Assembly (NCBI RefSeq): GCF_030445035.2
Contig: NC_080696.1
Coordinates: forward strand, 25,123,661 to 25,187,660
Source: Dasypus novemcinctus
Lineage: Eukaryota; Chordata; Mammalia; Cingulata; Dasypodidae
DNA: 64,000 nt
Reading direction: 5' to 3'
In this document: positions 11,565 through 23,300 of the stretch, one piece after another
How positions within the stretch are numbered: position 1 is the first letter of the stretch
How the letters are laid out: every line of letters begins with the position of its first letter
Translations under genes and position numbers: made by a program
Notes under the pieces: model-generated
What the model saw: only the letters and a program-made list of their open reading frames with translations
Databases searched by the model: none
Told to the model about the DNA's origin: nothing

Positions 11565-11827
11565 GACCCCACCTCTACCGACCGAGCAAGCCGCCGCACA
11601 AAGCCTTCTCTACTTGTGCCTCCCACATCTTGGGAGTCACCATCTTTTACAGCACCATGATTTTTACTTATTTAAAACCTAAGTCCTACTCCTTGGGAAA
11701 GGATCAAGTGGTTTCTGTGTTTTATACTATGGTGATCCCCATGCCAAATCCACTTATTTATAGTCTTTGGAATAAAGAAGTGAAAAATGCTCTCATTAGA
11801 GTCATAAAGAAGTGGCAATTGAAATGA

Positions 11828-14399
11828 CAGTGATGCTAAATATTTAATCTCATATTTTTACCCATAAATGGGTAATTACTTGGTCTCTCTCTAAGTACAG
11901 TAGCATCCTTTAATTAGCTTGCATTTCTGTTAAGCCATCCTCTACTTGACCAATCACGATATGGAACATTGCCAAGAATATATTTTTATAAATCTACATA
12001 GTTATTGAATGCCATGAAATATGTTTAAAACCTTTGGCTTAAATATATGTATTTTATAGGTCAAGAAGTGTGACCAAGTATGTAGTGTTATCTTTCAAGT
12101 AGTATCATAGAAACCATCATCATGTTCCAAATTCAGAGAATTTTTTTAAATAGAGAGCACACTTAGATCTATTCCATTTATCAGTAGAGAAGAAATACAA
12201 CAAGTTGTTAAGAGTGAAGTTTTGAAATGGACAATCTGGGGTTTAGGTTGTAGATCTCCCATCTTTTTAGTTGCATATTCCTTAATAACTCACCTAAATT
12301 TTAAATCTAGTTTCTTCAACTGTACAAGAAAAAATAGCAATTCTAAAACAATAGTTATTATGAAGATTAAACCAGAAAATAAATGGAAATATTTAATGCA
12401 GTACTAATAAATTTTTGCCACATATTCATATATAAACAACTAAAAGAAGAAAAACAGCACTTTAACATGTGGTCTTAGAACAAAATAAAATATTGTTATA
12501 GAGCTATGTTCTAGAGATAAGTGTACATGAATATTGAAAATTTGGAAATATTTTGAATTATTAAAAAAATAGAAAAATATTTTTTCATTGTCTTCTAGAC
12601 CAATTTTATGTATTTGCCTGTATATATTATCTATATATCTATATCTATATACAGATATAGATATACAACATTTTTGACATTTCCTATCTTTCTTTTGCAC
12701 CTTTCAGTATCCACTCATCATTATAAACTTTGGTAATTCTTTTGTCATTTAAACTCGAGTAGTGAATCTTTCCTTGGTATATGAGTGAAATCAATAATCA
12801 CCTCTTGCAATGCTGTAAGTTTTAAAGGCTTCTAAATTCATGCATATGCACTAAAAAAATTATTGCATGCAGTAATATCATTCAATGTCTACCTGCAAAC
12901 CATCTGAAAACTCTACCATTCTGTAATATCAACAAGCTTCACTAATTAGTATTTCTTGGTTTAATTTTAGCACAATTTTTAAAAACTATAATTTCCTTTC
13001 TAATGATTTCCATAATTAAAATAAACCATTGAGTTAAATTTTTGGTTTAAAATTTTAATAGGGAAAAGTTGTAAACTTAAGAATTAATAATGAGACCAAA
13101 TTTTTGTCAACCTATAAATTTTACTCAGGTGCTTTAATAAAATTCCTTTAAAAATTAATTTGTATGACCTGGAATTTCACTTTTAGTTTTCTCTGCTATT
13201 CAATATATATTTAAGAGTGCATTTTTTATTTTTCTGAGATTTGATTATTTTTAACTTAAGTGATGTTTATTATATATATATATGCATATGTATTTGAATT
13301 CAAGTGTTTTCACTTCTTTTAATTTATATTAAATTTTTCTTTGTAGAATTTAATATTCTTTTTGTCCAAAAGTATTTTTGAATGATTTAAATAAAGTTTA
13401 ACCTCTGTTTTAAGAATAAACAATTTATGACTTTTCACTATTTTTTACTGCTCATCAATTTTTTCAGTTAAAAAGTGCATTATTTTCTTCTACATCCTGA
13501 ATTTATATGCATATTTTAAATTATATATAATATTCATATAAATTATTGTATTATGCCTTATTTTTCCTCTGAACCCTAGGTTGTTTAGAATTTGTTTTAA
13601 ATGCAATCTCTCTTTGTTATGTTTGCAATTAGCAGTATCTTTGTTAAGCATATATTTTAATAATAAATTTTTTTTACTAATCTCTCATCGTGTACATGTA
13701 ATGAGTCTTCTCATATTTTAGGCTCTTTTCTCTTTCTGGTCTTTATACTGGTCTTGCTATCATTTATGTATATGTCTGTGACTTTTTAAATGTATCCTGT
13801 TAGTTTGTGTTCTCAATGGTGGTCAACATATACTCCAATATTTGACACAATAATATTATCAGGGCATGCTTCAGATTGCAATAAATTCTGACTACCCTAT
13901 CTTCTTAAAATATTCTAGAAAACATTAAAGATGTTATTAATTGAATGTAATATAAACTTTGTGAAATGTGAAAACAGTAGACTGCATTTTCCCTATTTCT
14001 ATTAGTGCATAACATATTTTATGTAAGATGTGGTCTGAATTTTTTAAGAAAATATCCTTTTGTTCATAGTGACATAACAAAATTCTATCTCTTATAAAGG
14101 TCAAATTACTTAAATAATGATAAAGAAATTATAATGGAATACACATGAAAAAATATGTACAATAATTTTGTTTGTAAATATTTGATGTAATATAATAATG
14201 GAAAATTTAGATTATATTTATTCATCCCCTACTCTGTGCCAGACAATATTTAAATGGTTTTAGAAAAATAATTTACATAGTTTATTACCACAAGATAATA
14301 CTCAGGAAAGTACTTCCAATATCTACAATTTAATCTCAGGTAATGGAAAGCCATCCTACTACTTTTTCAGGCAGTCTTGGAAATCATTCTATAATTTTC
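11828..14399. other. AT-rich flank of OR pseudogene 1 with MIR relics
   Basis: No gene. 11880-12060 aligns with 40026-40058 joined to 49176-49290 across a later LINE-1 insertion ('taagccatcc' at 11932 against 'caagccatcc'). 12200-12400 reads like MIR in plus orientation (unbroken order of 'gggtttaggttgtag', 'agtttcttcaactgta', 'atgaagatta'). 12620-12667 is a TATC/TATAT simple repeat. 14215-14340 is another MIR relic ('ctactctgtgccagacaat'), with a unit B counterpart at 54905-55025. Confidence 0.5.
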
Positions 14400-15130
14400 T
14401 CTGTCACATAAATCAAGTCCATCAGCATATCCTATTGATTCTATGTCCAGAAAATATCTGGAGTATGACAATTTCTCAATACCTCTGCTCCCACCATGGC
14501 CCAAAGAACCATCATCCCACTCTTCAAATTATTTTTGCCTTCTTGTTTTCTGCCTTATACCCTTTGACTCTAATTTCAATGTTAAGGACAGAGTGTTCAT
14601 GTTAAAAAGTAGGTTGGAACATTTCTCATTCCTTCACCAAACCTATAAGATTTCCCATCACAGTAAGAGTGAAAAGTAAAATTTTTACAAAAGCCTCCAG
14701 ATATAAATTATTCTTGCCCTCATTCCTACATCTATGAATTTATCCTATATTATTGTGACTTCATGCTCACTATGGAGCAGCCACACTGACCTACTAATGT
14801 TTTGCTAAACACATTAGTCCTGATGCTGCCCGGATGTTCTTCAATTTTTTATTCTCCCTAAATTTCCCTTTACCCAATTAACTTCAAGGATCTTTTCTCA
14901 TTCTCTTCCTTGTAAGATCATCCCTTACCACACTATTTAAAATCATATCTGCCCCATCCCTCATCCATTTTGCATTTGCTTTCCATAAGTTACCCTATCT
15001 AACATTCCATGTATTTTCCTTATGCTTTTGATTTTTTTCTGTATCCTCCACTATGAACTCTTGAACTCAGGATTTGTACCTAGTTTGTTCAATCCTGGAT
15101 CTTCAGCACCTACAATAGTGCTTCAAAAAA
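14400..15130 (+). repeat. LINE-2 (L2) 3'-end relic
   Basis: Plus-orientation L2-like order: 'gcagccacactgacc' near 14778, 'gcatttgctttccataag' near 14974, and the terminal block 'cttcagcacctacaatagtg' near 15102, which mirrors the usual L2 end 'ccagcacctagcacagtg'. The matching relic in unit B is about 55.12-55.67 kb. Ancient and shared by both duplicates. The 78-residue frame at 14443-14679 falls within it and is incidental. Confidence 0.5.
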
Positions 15131-15149
15131 TGAAAAGATGAATTTTATA

Positions 15150-15255
15150 GATGATGAAACTGGGGCACCAAGAGATTACATGACTTGTTCAGGATCAGGA
15201 AATAGATTAAAGGAAAAGCATACAGTTGAACCCAGACAAACTGAATGTTTTTCCT
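15150..15255 (+). repeat. MIR SINE relic
   Basis: 'gatgatgaaactggggca', 'catgacttgttcaggatca' and 'gaacccagacaaactga' follow the MIR 3' half (aaactgaggca ... aacccaggcagtctga). The counterpart in unit B at 55690-55805 keeps the same order, supporting the A/B duplication. Confidence 0.6.
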
Positions 15256-16862
15256 CAAAAATATATTATAATGAGAGAAAAAATAGAAACCACTGCTTTC
15301 ATACATATTTTTAAAAGAAACAAAAATAACAGATCATAGGTATATATTGCTTGCAGTCCTTCTCTACAGCTGTTGACAGAAGACAGTATGACTTTGGCAA
15401 TGCCAGCTAAATCTGTCAACATATCAATATACATGCATAATCCTATTTACAAAAGGAAAGAACTCTGTAAAGGAAAGAGTGATTTATCAAATAATGTGAC
15501 TGGGCTGCAGGGAACCAATATTGGTCAAATCCAAGCCATTTTTGCATAAGAAAGGGATTCAGAAATAGAGCATCTCAATAAAGGGTGAGGTACCCTCCTT
15601 GGGTTTAGCCATGAAGATTTCAGTTGACTATGCTTTGAGTGTGCCATTTCCCAAGAAAGAACCCTGAAACCCAGGCTTCTATTTTGTAGTTGATCTACTT
15701 TCTCCGAAGGCATTGTCTTCTTTGGCATGGTAGAAGACTTTTCATGTAGCACTCTGTCTACTTCCCAATCTGATAGAAAAGTGTGGTTTTCACTTTTGGA
15801 AAAGAACGTCTGTATTTTTTTCTTTTTCATGTGGAAGGTTTTTAAGGAAAGTTCAATTTCTTGGATATAATCCTATTCAGGCAACAGCTTTTTCTGGTGT
15901 GAGCATTTTTAAGGAATTGTATATTTAATCTAAATTATTAAAGAGCATATGTTGTTACATCATTTTATTACTATCTGTTAAATATTTGGGGGAAATTATG
16001 GTTTTCTCTCTTCTTTCATCCCTTATTTGGCAATTTGTCTTCTCTCTCCATAATGGTTGCTCTACAGATCATTAAACCTTCAGAAGTAGATACAGTTCCT
16101 TTTTCCCATTCTTCGTGTTATTTTGTCCTAAATTTCACTTTTATATGTGAACCATGCCCTGCAAGGCATCAATCTAATGTTCTCAGTCAGTTATTTTCAA
16201 AGCAAACAAATTTTGAAAGTTTAATGTGTGAGAACTAGAACAAACTATCTCAAATTTAAATAGTAATGCATGTACTCTAGTTTGAGGATGAAGATTATAC
16301 TTTCTAAAATATTGTGTGCATTATGAAAAACTTTCCTCTTACCTCTGAAATTGAACTAGTTACTCAGTTACAATATGAAGTGACTATTATGCACTTGGAT
16401 ACTTATACCAGTTCTTCATGCTATTCTTGGTGTCCAGAGGAGATGCACGAGGAGAAAACACAACTCTCTTCTGCAAAACAAATGCAGGATGATGAGATTT
16501 TCTTTTCATAATAAACTCATGAAACTTTCTGGAATAATGAGCTATAGGATATAAACATCTACTTGAATGCACACTACCTTTCAGGAAAAAAATTATACCT
16601 CAGTGGAAAAATCATATCACGTGGGACTGGAAAAGTAATCAAAGTCCATAGTCCTAGCTCTAATACATACAAGTTTTGTGGCATTAGATTAATAACATAG
16701 GTTCAATGAAATCTAGTGTCTTCTTATTGGGAATATAACTTTCTTAATTCCTCAAAAATTCCATAAATATTTATGGTTTAAAATAATATGAAAGCATAAC
16801 CAATTATGTAATTTATATTTGTTTAATAAAAATTATTAGGTTTCTTATTAAAAAATTTTGTC
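15256..16862. other. Intergenic right end of unit A
   Basis: No gene supported. The 101-residue minus-strand frame at 15525-15830 has no recognisable motif and is not preserved in unit B. Similarity to unit B (about 55.9-56.8 kb) is traceable to roughly 16.25 kb and then fades. 16.3-16.86 kb shows nothing identifiable. Confidence 0.45.
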
Positions 16863-19800
16863 ATTTATTTTAAAGATACATAGATCACAAAAAATGTTAT
16901 CTTAAAAAATATGAGAGGCTCCCATATATCTCACACATCCCCACACTCCTCCCACATCAACAACCTCTTTCATAATTGTGGTACGTTCACTGTATTTGGT
17001 GAATACATCTTGGAGCACTGCTGTGCTGCATGGATTATAGTTTACATATAAGTTTACACTCTCCCCCAATACATTCAGTGGGTTATGGCTGTATGCATAA
17101 TGTCTAGCATCTGTCCCTGCAATATCATTTAGGACAACTCCAAGTCCCTGAAATGCCCCCAATCACATCTCTTCTCCTCTCTCCATGTCCTCAGCAACTC
17201 CCTTGGCCACTGTCTCCACATCAATGATACAATTTCTTCCATTGCTAGAGTCACAATAGTTCTATAGTAGAATACCAGTAAGTAAACTCTAATCCATATT
17301 TTATTCCTCCATCCTGTGGACCAGAAGGTCCACTCCACCTCTATATTGAAAGGGGGCTTATTCCCACATGGTTGATGGATGCAATTCTCCTGCTTGGAAT
17401 AGTAAGCACTCTCAGTTCCCTGGTGTGGTGGTTAACCATCTTCACCTCCCTGTTAACTGAGCTGGGTAAGTCCAATAAATCAGAGAGTAGAAGTTGCAAC
17501 TATGCTGAGGCTCAGAGCCCAGTTAGCACATGGCCTACCCAGAGATTCAAGTCTCCTGAGTATGCCAACCCCAATGTATAGAGGATTAGTAAAAGTGTCA
17601 GAAGAGGCATGTGTAGAAAGGTCACATCTGAATCCAACTCCATCACACTCAGGAAAACTAATAAAAAAAGTAGAACCCACTAAAAAGGCACTGAACTCCA
17701 GAGCCATCTGCCATGATCATAGAACCTGTGTGTCTCCATAACCCTCAGGAGCAGCAGTTCCTGGGGTTTTATCTATGTTGGCTGTCTCTTGGATCCTTCT
17801 GAGACAAGTGTAAGCATGACTCCTCTAAAGAAATCCCAGATCTTTTTTGAAGACTCTTATCTAAATAAACTCATTTGTCTTTATCATTTTCCCCCTTTTA
17901 TTCAAAGTCTTTTTCTAGTTGCATCACCAGCTAGTGATTGGTAGTATTCCCTCAGCACCAGAGAGGCTTATCCCTGGGAGTCATGTCCTATACTGGGGGG
18001 AAGGTAATGCATTTACATTCTGAGTTTGGCTTAGAGAATGATTACATTTGAGCAACATGGAGTCTCTCAAGAGGTAACTCTTAAGGACCCTGCAGCTCTA
18101 GGCATAGTTGAAATTTCAGGTGCAAAGACTCATAAGCATAGGCATCATTATCAAGGGTTCATCATTGGACCATCCTTCTTCACTGGTCTTTGCCCTTGCA
18201 CTTGAGGGATTGTTGCTTTTCCATAGGACATGAGACAGAGCTCCCCTGGCTAAGGACTCAGCACTCCTTCAGCTGTCATTTGTATGTGTAACTACTAAGA
18301 AAAGACACAATGAAAATCTAAATATTTTAATATACTCTATATAAATAGCCTGGAGAACTCCCTCCCAACAATGTGTCCCCTATCAGTAACACCCCATGCC
18401 AATGTTCCTCTACTGTCATAGTTGAACAAAAGTTTTGTGGTCCAAAACTTTTTCAAAAATGAAGCCTAATAGATTGCCAAATTCAATTAGTAGGAAAATG
18501 AAATGATAGGTTTAAAGATTAGAAATAAAAAACATACTAATTTAGAAAAACTAAAATAAAGTAAAAAATAACAATTAAAACAACAACTGAGGGAGTGCTG
18601 AGTTCCTAGTCAGGGAAGCTCTATCACAGTCCCTAAAGGAACAGCAACAATCTCCCAAGTGCAACGGCAAAGACCAAAAAAGAAGGAAGGTCCAACAATG
18701 AGCCCTTGATACTAACGACTATACTTGTGAGCCTCTGCACCTGAAATAAGAACAAGGCCTAGAGCTATAGGGTGCCTAAGAGTTCCTCTTATGCATTGCT
18801 TTTCTCTTGCTGCTCTCAGAGTTCTCTTTGTCTCTGGCATTTGACATTCTGATTAGTATGTGTCTCAGAGTTGGTCTGCTTGGATTTATTTGGATGGAAG
18901 TACATTGTGCTTCTTGGACATGGATATCTATGTCCTTCAATAGGGTTGGGAAATTTTCCACCATTATTTCTTCAAATATTCTTTCTGCCTCTTTTCCCTT
19001 CTCTTCTCTTTCTGGGACACCCATGCCACATATGTCTTTTGCTGTCATTTAGTTCCCTGAGATCCTGTCCAATTTTTTCCATTCTTTTCTTCATCTGTTC
19101 TTTTTTTTTGTTCACTTTCATAGGCCATGTCTTTGAGCTCACCAATCCTTTCTTCTGCTTCCTCAAATCTGCTGTTATATGCCTCCAGTGTATTTTTAAA
19201 TTTCATTTATTGCACCTTTCATTTCCATAAGGTCTGCTATTTTTCTACATATGCTTTCAAATTCTTCTTTGTGCTCATCCAATGTCTTCTTAATATCCTT
19301 AATCTCTTTAGCCATCTCATTGAGTTTATTAAGGAGATTTGTTTGAACATCTAAGATTAGTTGTCTCAACTTTATGTCATCTGCAGGCTTATCTTAAAGG
19401 ATTAATTGGGCCATCTCTCCCTGTTTCTTGGTATGGATTGTAATTTTTTGTTGGTGTTTCCACATCTGGCTTGCTAGATGTATTTATTCTGGGTCCAATT
19501 TCTCCCTTTAGTTTAGGGATTTCTTATCTTTTCTCCCTTGCTTGTTGTGTAGTAGGAACCAAGGATGTAGTTGGTACTGTAATCTACAGAGACTGAAGTT
19601 GCCCACGTTGTTCCAGAAACTGATAAAGTTTCTCCCACCTTTCTCCTCATTGTCCAGAAAGGCTGTGGAGGCACCAAAACCCTCCTATCCTATTGGGGGT
19701 TCGGGTGGATTCATAGGCATCCAATAGTCCAGTCCATACAGGTTGAAGGTCTGCTGTTACCCAAAAAGGCTGTGGAAACACCAGCCCCTTTCTTTCCTAT

Positions 19801-21155
19801 TGGGGGGTAAGCGTTCATCTACAAGTACCCACCAGACCAGGCTATGTGGTCCAAAAGTGCCTGCAATTACCCAAAGAGGCTGAGCAGTCTCATCCTATTG
19901 GGGATGGATGTGGAGCCACAGGTGCCCAAAAGTCAGAACTGTGCAGGCCAAAACTGTTGCCCTGAGAGGTCAAGGTATCACAAGCCCCCTCCTATCCTTT
20001 TGTGGGGGAAAGAGGTGAAGATGGGCTCAAAGGCACTCAGCAAATCTGTGTGAACCAAAAACCCCTGCCATTGCCCAGAGAGACAGAGGATACCCAGCTC
20101 CTCTCCTTTCTCTTGGCATGTGGGGATGCAGCCCCAGGTGTCCAACTATTCAGCCTCTGCCAGTGGAGAGCACTTGCACTTGCTTGGAGAGCCTGGTGCA
20201 GGTCCCACCAGCTACCTCTCTGTTGGAGGTGGGACTGGAGCCTAGGCTAGGGCTGCAGTCTGATCTTGGTGGAAAGAAGCCCATCCATAACTTCACTGGA
20301 TTTCAGTCATCCAGGCTCCCCCTCATGCTGGGGGCAGAGTCAAGATGGCAGCTACTTCACTCTTTCCCCCTTGGATAGGCTCAGACCCTAGCTGGCTCTA
20401 AGATTATACTTTAGCCAGCTGAGTCCACTAATCAGTAGCTGACGTCAGCAGACATCTGTCTCTTCCTCCACCATTTATGGGAAATGGAGCTTTTAACTCC
20501 ATCCACAGAATAGCTCCTGAGGCAGCTTGCACCCCTAGAGTAGAATGGGCACTGCCTCTGTGGCATGGCTTGCAGCTTCCCAGAGAGAGGTGGTATAGGT
20601 CCCCCCAACTTCCTCTCTGCTGGAGGTGGGACTGGGATTTAGGTTAGACCTGCAATACCACCTGGGTGGAAAGAAGCTGGTCCTTACAAGAACTGATTTT
20701 CAGTCAGTGCCACTTCCCCTCCAGCCCAGGGTGGAGTCAGAATGGTGACCACTGGCTTCCCTCTGACCTGAACAGGCTTAAAGTTTAGTTGTTCTTAGGA
20801 TTCTACTTCAGTCTGCTGAATCCAGTAATCAGTAGCTGAAGTCAGTGTCACACTGTGTTTTACTCCTATTTTTATTGGGGGACATGGAACTTCAACTCCA
20901 ACCATGGAATAGCTCCTGAGGCAGCTTGCACACCACAGGCACCAACCTCCATGGCATGGAGGGCTCTACTCACTATTCCCCTGTGCAGATGTGTAGTCTC
21001 CTCTTTCCACTCTGTCAAGGATGTTGCAGGATACTCTTTTGGTCTCCTGGGTCCTCCAAAAGGTGTTTTAGGTAGCTCTGGGTTATCACCCACTGCTCTG
21101 TTTCAGGAACTGACTCCAGGAGCTGCTTACTCTGATGCCATCTTGGCTCCACTCC
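16863..21155 (-). mobile_element. LINE-1 copy C, antisense, internally deleted with an inverted segment
   Basis: Minus-strand LINE-1 with both ends but no ORF2. 3' UTR spans 16863-18587, an oppositely oriented 3'-UTR piece lies at 18588-18780, an ORF1 remnant at about 18783-19400, and 5' UTR at 19400-21155, ending at the sense start 'gagtggagccaagatggc'. The piece at 18588-18780 duplicates in inverse orientation the sequence at about 18060-18290. ORF2 is absent. No convincing TSD was found, and its 5' end abuts LINE-1 copy D. Confidence 0.75.
18776..19400 (-). pseudogene. LINE-1 ORF1 remnant of copy C
   Basis: ORF1p is the RNA-binding coat/chaperone protein of LINE-1. The minus-strand frame at 18776-19048 carries the RRM region ('GVPEREEKGKEAERIFEE', 'ENFPTLLKDIDIHVQEAQ') and the start of the C-terminal domain ('PTLRHILIRMSNARDKE'). 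The upstream coiled-coil part (19050-19400) is out of frame. The C-terminus is lost at the rearranged junction near 18780. Confidence 0.7.
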
Positions 21156-21164
21156 CTCTTTGCT

Positions 21165-22220
21165 CTTTTAAAAATTATTCTAGTGCTTTCTTATTTTCTA
21201 TTTAGTTCTGCTCTGATCTTTGTTATTTATTTCTTCTTCCTTTGGAGTTTGTTGTTGTTGTTTTACTAATTCCTCCAGGTGTGCATTTAGGTCTTCAATT
21301 TTAGCTCTTTCTACTTTGTTGATGTATGAATTTAAATGCTATGAATTTCCCTCTTTATACAGCTTTTGCTGCATCGCAAAGTTTTGTTATGCTGTGTTGT
21401 CATTTTCATGAATTTCCAGGTATTTACTGATTTCTTTTGAGATTTCATCCTTGACCCACTCTTTGTCTAAGAGTGTATTGCTTAACTTCCATATGTTGGT
21501 GACTAATCTGGGTCTCTGGCCCTTGCAGATTTTCAGCTTCTTTCCACTGTGGTCAGAGAAATTATTTTGTATGATTTCTATCTTTCTGAATTCACTGAGA
21601 CTTTCTCTGTGGTCTAGCATGTGGTCTATCTTGGAGAATGACCCATGTGTGATTGAGAAGAATGTATATCCTGCTGTATTTGGGTGTAATGTTCTGTATA
21701 TGTCTATTAGGTCGAGCTCATCAAAGTCTTTGTTTCTTTACTGATGTTCTGTCCAATGATGATAGTGGTGTATTTAAATCCTCCATTATAACTGAAGAGA
21801 TATCTATTCTTCACTTAGTTTCTCCAGTGTTTGCCTCACATATTTGGAGGCACCCTTGTTAGGTGCATAAATGATTATGATTGTTCCTTATTTGTGAAAG
21901 ATTACCCCTTTTACTAATATGTAGTATCCATCTTTGTCTCTCACAATAGTTTTGTATTTAAAGTGTATTTAGTCCAATATTAATGTAGCTACTCCTGCCC
22001 TTTTTTGGTTATTGTTTGCTTGTAAGAATGTTTTCCAGCCACTCACTTTCGAATTCCTTGAATCCCTTGGTTTAAGATGGGTTTATTGTAGACAGGATAT
22101 AGATAGGTCATATTTCCTTATCCATTCTTCCAGTCTGTTTCTCTTGAGATGTGAGTTTAATCCATTGATATTCAGTGCTATTACTCTCAAGGAATTACTT
22201 ACATGAGCCAAATATTCTTT
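21165..22220 (-). pseudogene. LINE-1 ORF2 endonuclease-region remnant of copy D
   Basis: Encodes, in pieces, the apurinic endonuclease domain that nicks target DNA. The minus-strand frame at 21387-21620 carries the catalytic S-D-H motif in 'QNNFSDHSGKKLKI', followed by the linker 'KDEISKEISKYLEIHEND'. Upstream endonuclease text is spread over shifted frames to about 22220. RT, cysteine-rich domain and 3' UTR are missing. Confidence 0.7.
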
Positions 22221-22515
22221 GGATTTGTGTCTATGTTGTTTTTTCTCTTTTTGTCATTTTAGTTGTTCTTACACTCTCCTCCAGCTATGTCTCTCATATT
22301 TTTTTCTTTCCTCCTGTGGAACTCCCTTTAGAATTTCTTGAAGGGCAGGTTTCTTGTTGGCATACTTTCTGTTTATCTGTAATATTTTGAGCTCTCCATC
22401 ATTTTTGAATGCCAGCTTTGCTGGATAGAACATTCTTGGCTGGAAATTTTTTTCTTTTAGTATCTTGACTATATCATATCACTACTTTCTTGCATTCATG
22501 GTTTTAGATAAGAAA

Positions 22516-23300
22516 TTAGCACTTAATCTTATTAAGTTTCCATTGTATATGATGGTTCTCTTTTCTCTTGCTGCCTTCAGTATTCTCTTTGTCTTGAGCA
22601 TTGGGTAATTTGACAAATATATGTCTTGGAGTAGGCCTGTTATTATTTATGCTATTTGGGGTGTGTTGGGCTTCCTGCACATGTACATTCATCTCCCTCA
22701 ATAGTTTTGGGAAGTTTTCAGCCATTATTATTTCCACAAACATCCCTTCTGTCCGCTTTCCCTTCTCTTCTCTTTCTGGGATGCCTATAATGCATATGTT
22801 TGCATGTTTTCTGTTGTCATTCAGGTCCCTAAGTCCCTGCTGGATTTTTTCTATCTTTTTATCTATCAATTCTACTATCTATTTGATTTCAGATGTACTG
22901 TCTTCCACATCACTAATTCTTTCCTCTGCCTCTTCAAATTTGCTGTTATTTGCTGAGAGTGTATTTTTGATTTCTCCATTGTGCTGTGTCATCACCATAA
23001 TATCCATATATTTTTGTGTATGATTACAATTTCTCCTGTATGCTCTCCAAGTGTTTTCTTCATATCCTTAATCTCTTATTTGACTTCTTTAAATTGGTCC
23101 ATGATATTTGTTTTGAAAGCTTTGAGTAGATGTTTGATGTTCTGCTCCTCTTCCTGGTTTTTAGTTTGTTCTTTGGATTGGGCTATGTTTTCCTGATTAT
23201 TGGTATGGTTTGCAATTTTTTGCTGCTATCATCATGCTATCTTGCTGGGTTTGTTCAGTTGATTAGCTTCTTAGTCTACCTTCAGTGTTTATTTAGGTGC
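22516..23300 (-). pseudogene. LINE-1 ORF1 remnant of copy D
   Basis: The minus-strand frame at 22516-22869 reads 'MIDKKIEKIQQGLRDLNDNR' (coiled-coil end), 'CIIGIPEREEKGKRTE' (RRM) and 'RPTPRHIFVKLPNAQDKE' (C-terminal domain entry). The N-terminal coiled-coil portion extends to about 23300 in broken frames. It is the best-preserved ORF1 RRM in the window but is not intact. Confidence 0.75.

Larger units (their letters stand above)
10724..11598 (+). mobile_element. Solo LTR of an endogenous retrovirus, inserted in OR pseudogene 1
   Basis: A GC- and CpG-rich 875-bp block with sharp edges inside an AT-rich OR gene. It begins TGCAG and ends GCCGCCGCA (TG...CA termini) and is flanked by the exact 6-bp TSD CAAAGC (10718-10723 and 11599-11604). 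It carries four CCAAT boxes, a TATA box, AATAAA and a 23-bp tandem array near its 3' end. No primer-binding site, polypurine tract or viral gene adjoins it, so it is a solo LTR left by recombination. A 6-bp TSD and a very short predicted R fit betaretrovirus-like (class II) elements; that placement is inference. A second copy lies at 60972-61856. Open frames of 100-180 residues across it are composition artefacts. Confidence 0.9.
10016..11827 (+). pseudogene. Olfactory receptor pseudogene 1 (class II, OR5/OR8/OR9-like), split by an LTR
   Basis: An intronless seven-transmembrane odorant-receptor relic, starting at the ATG at 10016. Visible landmarks are the N-glycosylation site NYT, '[11 protein letters not shown]', '[12 protein letters not shown]' (TM1), a displaced '[17 protein letters not shown]' (TM2), 'VAICNPL', '[14 protein letters not shown]' (TM5/6) and 'NPLIYSL' (TM7), with the stop at 11825-11827. 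Breaks: a 1-nt loss near 10190 just before PMYFFLS, a second frameshift in the poly-T tract near 10318-10345, D-R-Y replaced by G-P-Y at 10377-10385, and an 875-bp solo LTR inserted at the [11 protein letters not shown] motif (intracellular loop 3/TM6). It cannot make a receptor. Family placement is by motif memory; subfamily is not assigned. Paralogue of the relic at 39.05-39.94 kb. Confidence 0.9.

Noticed and set aside
12440..12700. 86-codon minus-strand frame with Tyr/Arg repeats
   Set aside because: The repeats come from a TATC/TATAT simple repeat at 12620-12667; the rest is AT-rich and not conserved in unit B.
15525..15830. 101-codon minus-strand frame as a possible small gene
   Set aside because: No recognisable motif, and the aligned stretch of unit B (about 56.05-56.37 kb) does not keep it open.
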